Assembly: GCA_964436865.1 (NCBI GenBank)
Contig: CAYTFK010000003.1
Location: 1-64,000, forward strand
Source: JAXGPP01 sp964436865
Lineage (GTDB): Bacteria; Planctomycetota; Planctomycetia; Pirellulales; Thermoguttaceae
Direction of reading: 5' to 3'
Length of the DNA: 64,000 bases
Below, one piece after another: positions 53,256 through 62,264 of this stretch (position 1 is its first letter; every line of letters starts with the position of its first letter). The notes under the pieces are model-generated. The model was not told the origin of the DNA. It saw nothing but the letters and a program-made list of their open reading frames with translations, and made no database searches. A program made the translations under genes and the position numbers.

Positions 53256-55136
53256 ATGCCGAAGATTCGCCAGCTTTCCCAAAGCCTGATCAACAAGATC
53301 GCCGCCGGCGAGGTCATCGAGCGCCCGGCGAGCGTCGTCAAGGAGTTGATGGAGAACGCGCTCGACGCCGGTGCCACCAGGGTAGACGTGTCGGTCGAGG
53401 CGGGCGGCTTGGAACTGGTCCGCGTCGTCGACAACGGCAGCGGCATGGACGAAGACGATCTGCGGCTGGCAGTCGCCCCGCACGCCACCAGTAAGATCGT
53501 TGCCGCCGACGACCTCTTCCGCGTCGCCACGCTCGGCTTCCGCGGCGAGGCTTTGGCCTCCATCGCCGAAGTCAGCCGGATGACCGTCCGCAGCCGCACT
53601 CCCGAACTGCCGGGCGGGGCGGCGATCGAGATCGTGGGCGGTAACGTCGAAGGAGTGAATCCCTGCGGCGGCCCGGTGGGAACGGCCGTCGAAGTCCGCG
53701 GCCTCTTCTTCAACACGCCCGTGCGCCGCAAATTTCTGCGCTCCACCCAGACCGAACTGGGGCACGTCAGCGAGGCCTTCTCGCGCATCGCCCTGGCCTG
53801 GCCCGAGGTTCACTTCACTCTCAAACATAACGACCGGCCGGTGTTCGACCTCCCGGCCGGAAACGGCTGGCTCGATCGCATCGCATGCGTCGCGGGCCGC
53901 CCGCTCGCCGAGAACCTCATCTGGGTCGAGAGCACCGACGGCGGCGTGCGGCTCACCGGCTATGCGGCCCACCCCAGCCACAGCCGCAGCAACAATCGCA
54001 TGCAGTACCTATTCCTCAACCGGCGGCATATCCGCGACCGCTCGCTGCAGCATGCCCTCCAGGAGGCCTACCGCGGCCTGCTCATGACCGGCCGCTACCC
54101 CGTGGCCTTCCTGGCCCTCGAAATGCCCGCCGACATGGTCGACGTCAACGTCCATCCTACCAAGCTCGAGGTCCGCTTCCAGGATTCCCACCGCCTCTAC
54201 AGCCAGTTGCTCTCGACCATGCGGACCAAGTTCCTGAGCACCGATCTCACCGCCCGGGTAGAGACGCCCTCCGAGGACCCTGAGAGCGCCGTCGACCAGG
54301 AGCAAGTCGCCCGGGTGCGCCAACAGGTGGTCGACTGGGCCAAGGGCGAAGTCCAGTCGTGGTCTGCCCGGCCCGACGCGTCGCAGGTGCGATTCGACTC
54401 CTCGGTGCCGCCGTTCCGGCCGTTTCCTTCCACCGGGCGATCGCTCGGAATTGAGCGCCTCGATCGAAGCTGGTCGCCTGCGGGCGGGCCCGAGGAAGTC
54501 GACTCCTCGACGGCGTCCGTCCCGCCGGCCGAGCATGCAACGGCGGTTCCGTCGGGCGCGGTGCCGGCGCCCAAGGCCCTCCAGATCCACAACCGCTACC
54601 TGGTAACCGAAAGCGCCGAGGGAGTGATGGTGATCGATCAGCACGCCCTCCACGAGCGGATCCTCTACGAGGAGCTGCGGGCGCGTACCGACTCCGGGCC
54701 GATCGAAGCGCAGACGCTGTTGGTGCCCGAACCGGTCGATCTCAGCCCGGCCGAGGCCGCCGCGGCCCTGGAGAACCGCGATCTCCTGGCGCAACTGGGC
54801 CTGAAGGTCGAGCCCTTCGGCGGCGACACGGTACTCATCTCCAGCTACCCGGCGATGCTGGCCAATATGAACCCGGCCGAGGTCCTGCACACGATGCTCG
54901 AGCATCTGCTGGCTACGGGTAAAGCCCCCGATCGCCGCCACATCCTCGACGAGCTCCTGCACTCCATCGCCTGCAAGGCCGCCATCAAGGCCGGCGACCG
55001 CCTCTCGCCCGACGAGATCGAAGCCCTCCTGGCCCGCCGTCACCTCGTCGACGACCCCCATCACTGCCCCCACGGCCGCCCCACCGCCCTCATCTTCAGC
55101 CGCGAAGAACTCGACAAGCAGTTCAAACGCATCTGA
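53256..55136 (+). CDS. mutL: DNA mismatch repair protein MutL
   Basis: A 626-residue GHKL ATPase. The ATP site is seen in NKIAAGEVIERPASVVKELM, ENALDAGATRVDVSVEAGG, VDNGSGMDEDDL, PHATSKI and LGFRGEALASIAEVSRMTV. The C-terminal dimer domain keeps the endonuclease motif DQHALHERILYEE (DQHAx2Ex4E, near residue 460), the SIACKAAIKAGDRLS block and HCPHGRPTALIF. It is therefore a nicking MutL, as in bacteria lacking MutH. No mutS is in the window. An IS remnant begins directly after the stop. Confidence 0.97.
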   Translation: MPKIRQLSQSLINKIAAGEVIERPASVVKELMENALDAGATRVDVSVEAGGLELVRVVDNGSGMDEDDLRLAVAPHATSKIVAADDLFRVATLGFRGEALASIAEVSRMTVRSRTPELPGGAAIEIVGGNVEGVNPCGGPVGTAVEVRGLFFNTPVRRKFLRSTQTELGHVSEAFSRIALAWPEVHFTLKHNDRPVFDLPAGNGWLDRIACVAGRPLAENLIWVESTDGGVRLTGYAAHPSHSRSNNRMQYLFLNRRHIRDRSLQHALQEAYRGLLMTGRYPVAFLALEMPADMVDVNVHPTKLEVRFQDSHRLYSQLLSTMRTKFLSTDLTARVETPSEDPESAVDQEQVARVRQQVVDWAKGEVQSWSARPDASQVRFDSSVPPFRPFPSTGRSLGIERLDRSWSPAGGPEEVDSSTASVPPAEHATAVPSGAVPAPKALQIHNRYLVTESAEGVMVIDQHALHERILYEELRARTDSGPIEAQTLLVPEPVDLSPAEAAAALENRDLLAQLGLKVEPFGGDTVLISSYPAMLANMNPAEVLHTMLEHLLATGKAPDRRHILDELLHSIACKAAIKAGDRLSPDEIEALLARRHLVDDPHHCPHGRPTALIFSREELDKQFKRI

Positions 55137-55139
55137 CCG

Positions 55140-56058
55140 ATGAGTCACCACGAATACATGGCGAGACTTCGAGAAGCGACCGTAGAAGCGCGTGACGCAT
55201 CTGGGTGAGATCGTCGCCTGGGTCGACGGGTTGGTCCAGGAGCGTCGTGCCGGCATGGCGGCGGACGAGCCGCAGTGGGTCCGGCAGGAGGATGCCCACC
55301 ACAACGACATCGAAGCCCTCTCGGCCGACGCCATCTTGCACCAAGGGCCGAAGCTGCGGGAACTGACTGATCCGGAGGGGCTGAACCTGGAGGTCTTCGT
55401 GCCGCTGGTGGAACGAGCCCCGACGGGCTACTTCCCTCCGGAAGACTTCCGCCTCGACCGGGCCGGTGAGACGCTGACCTGCCCGCGCGGGGCAACCACC
55501 ACCAGCCGTCGCCGCACCAGCCGCGAGTCGGGCTGGGTGTTTCAGTTCAACCGCCGCGATTGCGAGATCTGCCCGCTGTTGAGACTGTGCATGCCCAAGC
55601 TGCCCAAGCACAAAGGCCGCTCGGTGCACAAGGGGGAATACGTGGCGGAGTACACGGCGGTCCGGGCGAAAGCCAAGACGGCCCGCTACGCCGAGGTGCG
55701 CAAGAAGCATGCGAAAGTGGAACGGAAACTGGCGGAACTGGTCCGCTACCATGGCGCCCGCCGAGCGCGGTTCCGCGGCCGGGGCAAAGTGCTCCTCCAG
55801 CACTTGATGGCGGGCTTGGTGGTCAACGCGCGACGCTTCGTACAGTTGCTCCGCGCGCCCACCGCATGCTCAGCGGGCACATGAGGCTCATAGAAAGGCA
55901 AAACAGACTCTTCAGGCCGCCCATGCTTCCCAGCTTGCACGCCAGGAGACCAGACCCAGCAGAACCACCATCACCTCTTTTCGCCAACAGCCGCCATGCG
56001 GGGATCACAGCCGCCCAACAGCAAACCCCAGCAACAGACTTTTTCAGCAGTCTCAGAT
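55140..56058 (+). mobile_element. Remnant of an IS1182-type insertion sequence
   Basis: The element contains the C-terminal half of a transposase (55192-55884) and ends in AGACTTTTTCAGCAGTCTCA (56038-56057), whose complement starts TGAGACTGCTGAAAAAGTCT, a terminal-repeat-like end common among such elements. No matching left end is present: the 5' half is missing right next to the mutL stop. The element is an inactive fragment. Confidence 0.6.
55192..55884 (+). pseudogene. IS1182 family transposase, 5'-truncated
   Basis: A 230-codon frame beginning HLGEIVAWVDGLVQERRAGM. FVPLVERAPTGYFPPEDFRL, TCPRG, FNRRDCEICPLLRLCMPKL and the helix AKVERKLAELVRYHGARRAR are the C-terminal part of IS1182-type DDE transposases, including the Cys-rich insertion. 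The N-terminal ~250 residues with the first catalytic Asp positions are absent, and an in-frame stop lies nine bases before the first usable start, so it cannot make an active enzyme. Confidence 0.75.
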
Positions 56059-56507
56059 AGAGCATTGGACGTCTCCTGGAGCAAGTACGCTTGGGTCTAA
56101 ATCGCTCACAAGCGTACCTCTGCGGGAGCCCCCGGCTCTTTTGAGAAGGGTGAGGGGAACTGCGGCGTCGTCAACCCGGCGTAAACGCTCGGGCCGAAGA
56201 CCGCCTGCGGCGGCTAACGGCCGTGAACGGCCATCGGGAATGCGCTTCGATGAAGGCGGGCGGCGGGACTACGAACAGCGGGACGGTTGAGCGTGCTCAG
56301 TCACACGAAGGGGACGACCGCAGTAATCGCGCCTGTACGTTCTCTGAGTGTTCGCGGAAGCGTTCTTGCCAGTTCTTGGATGCAAGAACGGTTCGGGGCG
56401 TGGTGAAGTGGGATTTGCCATGGTATGGATTGGAAAATCGCGGGCGGCTTGTGGTACGATGTTGGCGGTGTCAGGAGAAGGAATCCCGGGTTTGTGGAGA
56501 CAGGCAC
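56059..56507. other. Gene-free upstream region of the ceramidase-like gene (449 bp)
   Basis: The open frame across this stretch lacks motifs and belongs to the real gene only from 56508. The region carries the dyad element at 56363-56390 that is repeated upstream of the gene at 58202. Nothing else was recognised. Confidence 0.4.
56363..56390. promoter_or_regulatory. Dyad element, copy 1 (TTCTTG-N4-CAAGAA)
   Basis: TGCCAGTTCTTGGATGCAAG is nearly identical to the copy at 57980-58001. It contains TTCTTG, GATG, CAAGAA, a perfect 6-bp dyad, with another TTCTTG just before it. Located about 120 bp before the ceramidase-like start. Operator is the simplest reading. Confidence 0.5.
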
Positions 56508-57890
56508 ATGCGACGACGGCAGTTTCTCTCGGCGGTGGTCGGCGGAATGGCGGTTCTTGGAACAACATCGGCCAGAGGGGCGGCCGCGGAAGGCCTGCGG
56601 GCGGGCGAGGGTGTGGCCGATATCACGCCGCCTCTGGAGATCGAGCTGGCCGGTTTCCACAGGCCGCCCGGGCAGGAGCGACGTGTCAAGGGGATTCGCC
56701 AGCCGGCGGAGGTGCGGGCGCTCGTGCTGGCTTTTGGCCCGACGCAGGCGGCCATCTGCTCGCTCGACGTACTGGGCGTCAGTCACGAGATGACGGAGCG
56801 GATTCAGCGGTCGGCCGCGGGGCGGACGGGAATTCCGGCCGAGAACATCCACGTGGTCGCCACGCACGATCACAGCATGCCGACTTTCCTGACGCTCCGG
56901 CAATGGGGCGGGATGTCTCCGGAGTTCATGGCCACGGTGGAGGAGCGCACCGTGGAGGCGATCGTCGCGGCCCAGGCCGATCTGGCGCCGGCCGAGATGT
57001 CGCTGGGCCGGTGCCGGGCGACGGGAGGGAGCCACAACCGCACGGTGAAGCAAGGTGAGGCCCGCACCGACGCCGAGTTCGGTCCCGAGTCGACCGACGC
57101 CGAGCGCTGGCTGGACACGATGCTCCACGCTATGGTCTTTCGCCGGGCGAGCAAGAAGCCGGACCTGGTGTGGTACCATTTCTCGGCGCACGTGGTCTGC
57201 TACGCCGACGAACAGGCGGGCCCCGATTGGCCGGGCGAGGTGGCAAGGGAGATCCACAAGGAACTGGGCCTGCGTCCGTCGTTCCTTCAGGGGCACCTCG
57301 GCGACGTGAACCCGGGGGACGGCAGCGACTGGCGGGGCGAGATCCGGCAAACGGTGGCGGCGATTACTCCGGCTCTGAAGCGGGCGATTGCCGAGGCCGC
57401 CCCGGTGACGGTCGACTGCCTGCACGCCCGAAGTGCGCGCTTCAATGTGCCCTTCGATATGGAGCGACTGGAGCAGTGGATTGACGAGTATCGCCGCGAT
57501 CCGGGCAAGTGCACGTCGGGGCCGTGGGTCGACGCCGGCTTTGCTGCCGACTGGTATGCCGACAACGAGCACCGCGACCGCGACGTGAAGTCTCTGCCGA
57601 TCACGCTCGGGGCGATCCGGCTTGGGCCGGTGGGAATGCTGTTTCATCCGGGCGAACTCTACAGCTTCTACGGGCTGGCAATCCGCCGCGGTTCGCCGCT
57701 TGAGAATACGCTCGTGATCGGCTGTGCCGACGGTTCGATCGGTTATGTGCCCGATCCCAAGGCTTACGAGGCCGGCGAGTACTCTGCGATCGTGGTGCCC
57801 AAGATCGTCGACTTGCCGCCCTACCAGCCGACCGTGGGACGGGAGTTGGCGGCCGCGTCGATTGGGTTGCTCAAAGAGACGATGCGGTAG
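56508..57890 (+). CDS. Secreted neutral/alkaline ceramidase N-terminal domain-like protein
   Basis: A 460-residue protein with a twin-arginine-type signal (MRRRQFLSAVVGGMAVLG), behind GGAGA. Sequence: VADITPPLEIELAGFHRPPG, VRALVLAFGPTQAAICSLDV, VVATHDHSMPTFLTL, WYHFSAHVVCYADEQAGPDW, FLQGHLGDVNPGDG and GMLFHPGELYSFYGLAIRRG. THDHS and the FSAHVV His are zinc-site positions of neutral ceramidases, whose N-terminal domain this matches. Planctomycetes carry many such proteins, and lipid amidase activity is not established for them. A strong terminator follows at 57901. Confidence 0.82.
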   Translation: MRRRQFLSAVVGGMAVLGTTSARGAAAEGLRAGEGVADITPPLEIELAGFHRPPGQERRVKGIRQPAEVRALVLAFGPTQAAICSLDVLGVSHEMTERIQRSAAGRTGIPAENIHVVATHDHSMPTFLTLRQWGGMSPEFMATVEERTVEAIVAAQADLAPAEMSLGRCRATGGSHNRTVKQGEARTDAEFGPESTDAERWLDTMLHAMVFRRASKKPDLVWYHFSAHVVCYADEQAGPDWPGEVAREIHKELGLRPSFLQGHLGDVNPGDGSDWRGEIRQTVAAITPALKRAIAEAAPVTVDCLHARSARFNVPFDMERLEQWIDEYRRDPGKCTSGPWVDAGFAADWYADNEHRDRDVKSLPITLGAIRLGPVGMLFHPGELYSFYGLAIRRGSPLENTLVIGCADGSIGYVPDPKAYEAGEYSAIVVPKIVDLPPYQPTVGRELAAASIGLLKETMR

Positions 57891-57900
57891 AGTATCGAGA

Positions 57901-57953
57901 ACGGACCGGTTGGCCGCGGGCGGGCAACCGCCCGGGGCCAACCGGTCTGTTTC
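57901..57953 (+). terminator. Very strong long-stem terminator
   Basis: ACGGACCGGTTGGCC (57901-57915) pairs with GGCCAACCGGTCTGT (57936-57950) with one G-T pair, and inside it CGGGCGG, GCAA tetraloop, CCGCCCG adds seven more pairs. The 22-bp stem is followed by TTTC. It sits ten bases after the ceramidase-like stop and would end that transcript. Confidence 0.8.
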
Positions 57954-57976
57954 GAGCTGCAAACTACGCGGATGAG

Positions 57977-58005
57977 TTTCTGCCAATTCTTGGCTGCAAG
58001 AGACG
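57977..58005. promoter_or_regulatory. Dyad element, copy 2
   Basis: TGCCAATTCTTGGCTGCAAG matches copy 1 at 56369-56385 except for two bases and keeps TTCTTG, N4, CAAGA. It lies about 200 bp before the start at 58202, after the terminator. A second, 6-bp hairpin (CACGGC, TTGAG, GCCGTG) is at 58089-58105. Confidence 0.5.
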
Positions 58006-58201
58006 CACGAGAAGAACACTGGCGAGGCCAGCGGCACGCGGCGTCTGTTTCGATTGTGTGCGTGAACGCCGGCTCTGTCAGGCATGTTCACGGCTTGAGG
58101 CCGTGAGACATGGCACGCGGCTGATTGACTCGGCTCGACAAGGGACTTAGAGTCGGGGAGCCTGGAGCTCGCTTGCGTGACCTTCGCTGGGAGATTCAAC
58201 A

Positions 58202-59680
58202 ATGGTTTCTTGCCGGTTTCAAACGGCTGTCTACCCGGTGGTCTGTCTTGCCGTTGTCGTCCCCGCGCTTCTGGCTGCACCGTCCGCGGATGCCGCCGAG
58301 AGCGCTGCCGCGGCGCAAGCTCCATTTGCGGTCCGGGCGCTCTATGCGCCGGGGCATTTCGGCAATAGCTATGAGGCGATGGGCATCCGCGAGATGCGCG
58401 GGGTGCTCGAGGAAGCGGCGTGGTGGGGCTTCAACCGCTACGGCGACTGGTTCGACATGGAAGATTGCTCCGACCCGTTCGCCGAGACGCGGCTGGTGCA
58501 GTTGGCCCACGCGATGTGGCAGCGGAAGAAGGACAACTTCCGCACCGCGCAATCGCTGGGGCTGGCCTGCGATCTGATCATCACGCCGAACCACGTCTAC
58601 GTCGATCAGTGCCTGCCGCACCTGGCGGCGAAGGAAGACTCGCGAATCTTCGGGCAGTTGATCTGCCCCTCGAAACCCGAAGCCCGGACGATCATCCTCC
58701 GCAACTACGAGAATCTGTTCCGCGACCTGGCCCAGTCGGGCGTGCGGCTGTCGGCAATCTGCCCGTGTCCCTACGACTTCGGCGGCTGCGCGTGTGAGGA
58801 GTGCAAGCCGTGGATCCTGACCTACGCCCGGCTTACGGAGGAGATTTATGCTTTGGCCGCGCAGCATCATCCGGGTGTCGAGATGCACATGGTCGGCTGG
58901 TGGTGGAGCACCGAGGAACACCAGCAACTGGCCGCCTGGGCCGATCGCGAGACGCCGGGCCGGATCAAGAGCATGTACCTGCACATTCCCTATGGCAAGA
59001 CCGAGGTGGCCGACGTGGCGCTGCCCAAGGGGTGCCAGCGCGGCGCGTTTGTGCACATCGGCTACGCCGACCAGGCGAGCCCGCGCGACGTCTACGGGCA
59101 CTACGGGCCGGTGATCGCCGCCGAGCGGCTTACGGCGACCATCGATGCCTTGCGGGGTCAGGGCGTTGTGGGCGTGATGGCCTATTCCGAAGGTGTCTTC
59201 GACGACGTGAACAAGGCGCTGCTTGCCGGGATCGGCTCGGGACGGTTCAAGTCGGCCGACGACGTGCTGGCGGCGTACGCCGAGCGCTACTTCGGCGTGG
59301 CGCACGATTCGACCGGGCCATGGGTGGCGTGGCTCAAGGCCTGGGGCCGGCCGTTCGAGGTCGATGTCGCCCGGTCGCGCGAAGCGCTGGCCGCGCTGCC
59401 GCGCGGCGGTGACGCGTCTGGCTGGCGACAACGGCAGTGGGAGTTGAAGCTGGACTTGTTTGCCCACCACGCGCGGATCATGTCCGAGTCGCAATGGACA
59501 CCCGGCCGGTTCGCAGCGGTCGAGGAGTTCTGGGCGGTCCAGGAGCAGATCCACCGCGGCCTGTGGGGATTGCCTCCGCTCAGGCATATCTTCGATCGGC
59601 GTTTCACCCCCATGCCCTGGTACGCCGAGTGGGCGAAACTGGCCGCCGAGCAGGCCCGGACAGCGCAACCGCAACAATGA
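58202..59680 (+). CDS. Secreted TIM-barrel glycosidase-like protein of unknown specificity
   Basis: A 492-residue protein with a signal peptide (MVSCRFQTAVYPVVCLAVVV ... ending near ADAAES). The barrel-like alternation is visible: EEAAWWGFNRYGDWFDMED, LACDLIITPNHVYVDQCLPH, LSAICPCPYDFGGCACEECK, GVEMHMVGWWWSTEEHQQLA and GVVGVMAYSEGVFDDVNKAL. A Cys-rich segment (CPCPYDFGGCACEEC) may bind metal or form disulphides. The layout resembles alpha-glucuronidase or hexosaminidase-type barrels, but I cannot assign a family. It shares an upstream dyad element with the ceramidase-like gene, so they may be co-regulated. Confidence 0.6.
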   Translation: MVSCRFQTAVYPVVCLAVVVPALLAAPSADAAESAAAAQAPFAVRALYAPGHFGNSYEAMGIREMRGVLEEAAWWGFNRYGDWFDMEDCSDPFAETRLVQLAHAMWQRKKDNFRTAQSLGLACDLIITPNHVYVDQCLPHLAAKEDSRIFGQLICPSKPEARTIILRNYENLFRDLAQSGVRLSAICPCPYDFGGCACEECKPWILTYARLTEEIYALAAQHHPGVEMHMVGWWWSTEEHQQLAAWADRETPGRIKSMYLHIPYGKTEVADVALPKGCQRGAFVHIGYADQASPRDVYGHYGPVIAAERLTATIDALRGQGVVGVMAYSEGVFDDVNKALLAGIGSGRFKSADDVLAAYAERYFGVAHDSTGPWVAWLKAWGRPFEVDVARSREALAALPRGGDASGWRQRQWELKLDLFAHHARIMSESQWTPGRFAAVEEFWAVQEQIHRGLWGLPPLRHIFDRRFTPMPWYAEWAKLAAEQARTAQPQQ

Positions 59681-59848
59681 CGCCAGCGGCGTCTGCCTGG
59701 ACTGCCACCTGGATAGGTGGGTAAGCCGATTCCACCGCAAATCGGGTGTGCTTGACGGGAGGGGGCCGAGAGGTACTCTTGAATTGTGGCTCGGGCACGC
59801 CGCCGCGTCGCCCTGCGCCAGTCGAATCTTCCGTCCAGGCATGGCGTT

Positions 59849-62203
59849 ATGTGGTTCCGGCAGAGAGCTTTGCAGCGTATCGGGGTCGCCCCCCTGCTAA
59901 TGGCCGGCGCGACTCTGATTTTCGGCTGCGGGACTTCCGAACCCAAGCCGGAGGACATTGCCAAAGCCCTGCGGGAAGGTCCGAAGCTCGAAGAGCCCCC
60001 GCCGCCGGTCAAAATGCCGGAGCTTACCGGCAACGCCGATGAAGACCTGAGTCGGCTGAATGCGGCCATCCGGCTCAACGACCGGGTTCCTCAGCTCTTC
60101 CTTCACCGCGGCCGAGTGTATGAGGAACAGGGGGAATTGTCGCAGGCCATCGCCGATTACGGACGGGCGATCCGGCTCGACGAACGATCGGCCGAGGCTT
60201 ACCTGCGTCGCGGCATTTCGTACTACAAAGAGGGATCCTGGGAAGCGGCCATCGACGACCTCACTCGGGCATCGCAACTGCAGCCACGGGACGCCGAGGC
60301 GTTCTACTATCGCGGCCTGGCACAGGAGGCCGGCGGCGACTCGATCGCGGCGCGTTCCGACTATCAGAGCGCGATCCGGCTCAATCCGAATCATGCCCCC
60401 GCGCTCACCCGGCATGCCGCGATGCGGCTCGACAGTGAAGCGTCGGACGAGGCGCTCGATGAGTTGAACCGCGCGGTGAAGGCCGATCCCCGCTACGCGC
60501 CGGCGCGGTTTGAGCGTGCTCTGGCATACATCCGTCGGCAGGACTTCGCGCAGGCCGCAGCCGATCTGGAAGAAGCGGAGCGTCTCGACCCGCGATCGGC
60601 CGAACTATTTTACGCCCGCGGGCTGGCGTTGCAGGGGCAGGGCGAATACGAGCAGGCGATCAAGGCGTTCAGCGAGGCACTGAGCCGACGGCCGCAATAC
60701 CTGGCGGCGCTTTGCGGCCGGGGCGCAGCGTATCGGGAGTTGAAAGAGTACGAGCAGGCGCTGGCCGATTTCCGCGCGGCGATCGCGGTCGATCGGCGCT
60801 ATACGGAAGTCTATCGCCAGCGCGGCAAGACTTTTGCCTCGATGGGCCGCTGGCGCGAGGCGATGGTCGATTTCGGCGAGGTGCTCGAACTGGCTCCGGC
60901 CAGCTTGCCGGCCCTCCGCGCCCGGGCGGAAGCGGCGGTCCATGCCGGCAAACTGCAGCAGGCAATCGCCGACTACACCGAGATCATCCTCCGCGAGCCG
61001 ACGGCCGCCGATTATCGCGACCGGGCGGCCGCCCATTATCGCCAGCGCGACCTCGACGCGGCCCTGGGCGACCTGGCGCAGGCCATTCGGTTGGCTCCCG
61101 AGGATGCCGATTTGTACCTCCGCCGCGGCGCGGTGTATCAAGCGAAAGGGCTTGCCGTGGAGGCGCTGGCCGATCTCGACCGGGCGGTTGAGCTTTCAGA
61201 GCAGAGCCCCGCCGCGCGAGCCCATCGCGGCGCGCTGCGATTGGCGCAGGGCGATCTGGAAGGCGCGCGCGAAGACTTCGAGGCGGTTGCGGCGGCCCAG
61301 CCCGACAGCCCCGACGCCCGCAACAACCTGGCCATCGTATTGCGGCGCCAGTGTGAGCTGCAGGCGGCGATCGACGAGTTTACCAAGGCGATCGAACTGG
61401 CGCCCGGCGACGCGAGCCTCTACGTGAACCGCGGCGGTGCGCGGCTGGCGATGAACCTGCCGCAGGACGCGCTGGCCGATTTTTCGGCCGCGATTGAGCG
61501 GCAGAGCGAGAACGCCGAAGCCCATTGCGGGCGCGGAATCGCCCTCTTGGCGCTCGACCGCGCGGAAGAGGCCGCCGACGCCTTCACACTCGCCCTGCGG
61601 ATCGACCGCAACTACGCCGAGGCCTACCGCCAGCGGGCGCGGGCCGCCGCGGCCCGTGGCCGCCCGTTGGAGGCAATCGTCGACTACGGACAGGCGATCC
61701 GCCTTGAACCCCGCGATGCCGAATCGTACCGCGGCCGGGGTCGGGTCCATCTCACGCGCGGCGACGATGCGCGGGCCATCGACGACCTGAACCAGGCGAT
61801 TGCGATCGATCCGGGCAGGGCGTCGGACTACATCTACCGGGCAATCGCCCGCCATCGCCGCAGTGAATACGACCTGGCGATCGCCGACTACGGCGAAGCG
61901 CTCACGATCGACAGTGAGAATGCCACGGCGCTCTACAATCGCGCGCTGGCCTATATCGCCAAGGCTGATCTCGATGCGCGGGATGCCGATCGGTCGGCGA
62001 CCTATCGCACCGCGCGGCCCGCCCGGTCGCTGCTGGACCAGGCGCTTGCGGATCTCGACCAGGTCATCCGCATCCGCAAGAGCCCCGACGCCTACTACAG
62101 CCGCGGCTACGTCCGTGCTAAACTCGGACAGGCTCAGCTCGCCGAGGCCGATTTCGCCGCTGCCCGCCAGCTTCGCAATCAAGCTTCGTCGCCGGGCCGG
62201 TAG
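59849..62203 (+). CDS. TPR-repeat lipoprotein
   Basis: A 784-residue protein with a lipoprotein signal (MWFRQRALQR...ATLIFGC, Cys27). After a Pro-rich linker the rest is about twenty tetratricopeptide repeats of ~34 residues, with the typical LFLHRGRVYEEQGELSQAIA, YLRRGISYYKEGSWEAAIDD and AYRQRARAAAARGRPLEAIV pattern. A protein of this kind is a large superhelical scaffold facing the periplasm or outer surface. A GTG at 59786 would add 21 residues; the internal ATG is preferred because it starts at the signal. The neighbours are secreted enzymes, so it may gather them. Confidence 0.85.
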   Translation: MWFRQRALQRIGVAPLLMAGATLIFGCGTSEPKPEDIAKALREGPKLEEPPPPVKMPELTGNADEDLSRLNAAIRLNDRVPQLFLHRGRVYEEQGELSQAIADYGRAIRLDERSAEAYLRRGISYYKEGSWEAAIDDLTRASQLQPRDAEAFYYRGLAQEAGGDSIAARSDYQSAIRLNPNHAPALTRHAAMRLDSEASDEALDELNRAVKADPRYAPARFERALAYIRRQDFAQAAADLEEAERLDPRSAELFYARGLALQGQGEYEQAIKAFSEALSRRPQYLAALCGRGAAYRELKEYEQALADFRAAIAVDRRYTEVYRQRGKTFASMGRWREAMVDFGEVLELAPASLPALRARAEAAVHAGKLQQAIADYTEIILREPTAADYRDRAAAHYRQRDLDAALGDLAQAIRLAPEDADLYLRRGAVYQAKGLAVEALADLDRAVELSEQSPAARAHRGALRLAQGDLEGAREDFEAVAAAQPDSPDARNNLAIVLRRQCELQAAIDEFTKAIELAPGDASLYVNRGGARLAMNLPQDALADFSAAIERQSENAEAHCGRGIALLALDRAEEAADAFTLALRIDRNYAEAYRQRARAAAARGRPLEAIVDYGQAIRLEPRDAESYRGRGRVHLTRGDDARAIDDLNQAIAIDPGRASDYIYRAIARHRRSEYDLAIADYGEALTIDSENATALYNRALAYIAKADLDARDADRSATYRTARPARSLLDQALADLDQVIRIRKSPDAYYSRGYVRAKLGQAQLAEADFAAARQLRNQASSPGR

Positions 62204-62264
62204 TCGCATTGTGGTGCGACGGCACTGCAACAGGCTGTTTCTCGCCGCACCCGGGGAGGCCTTC

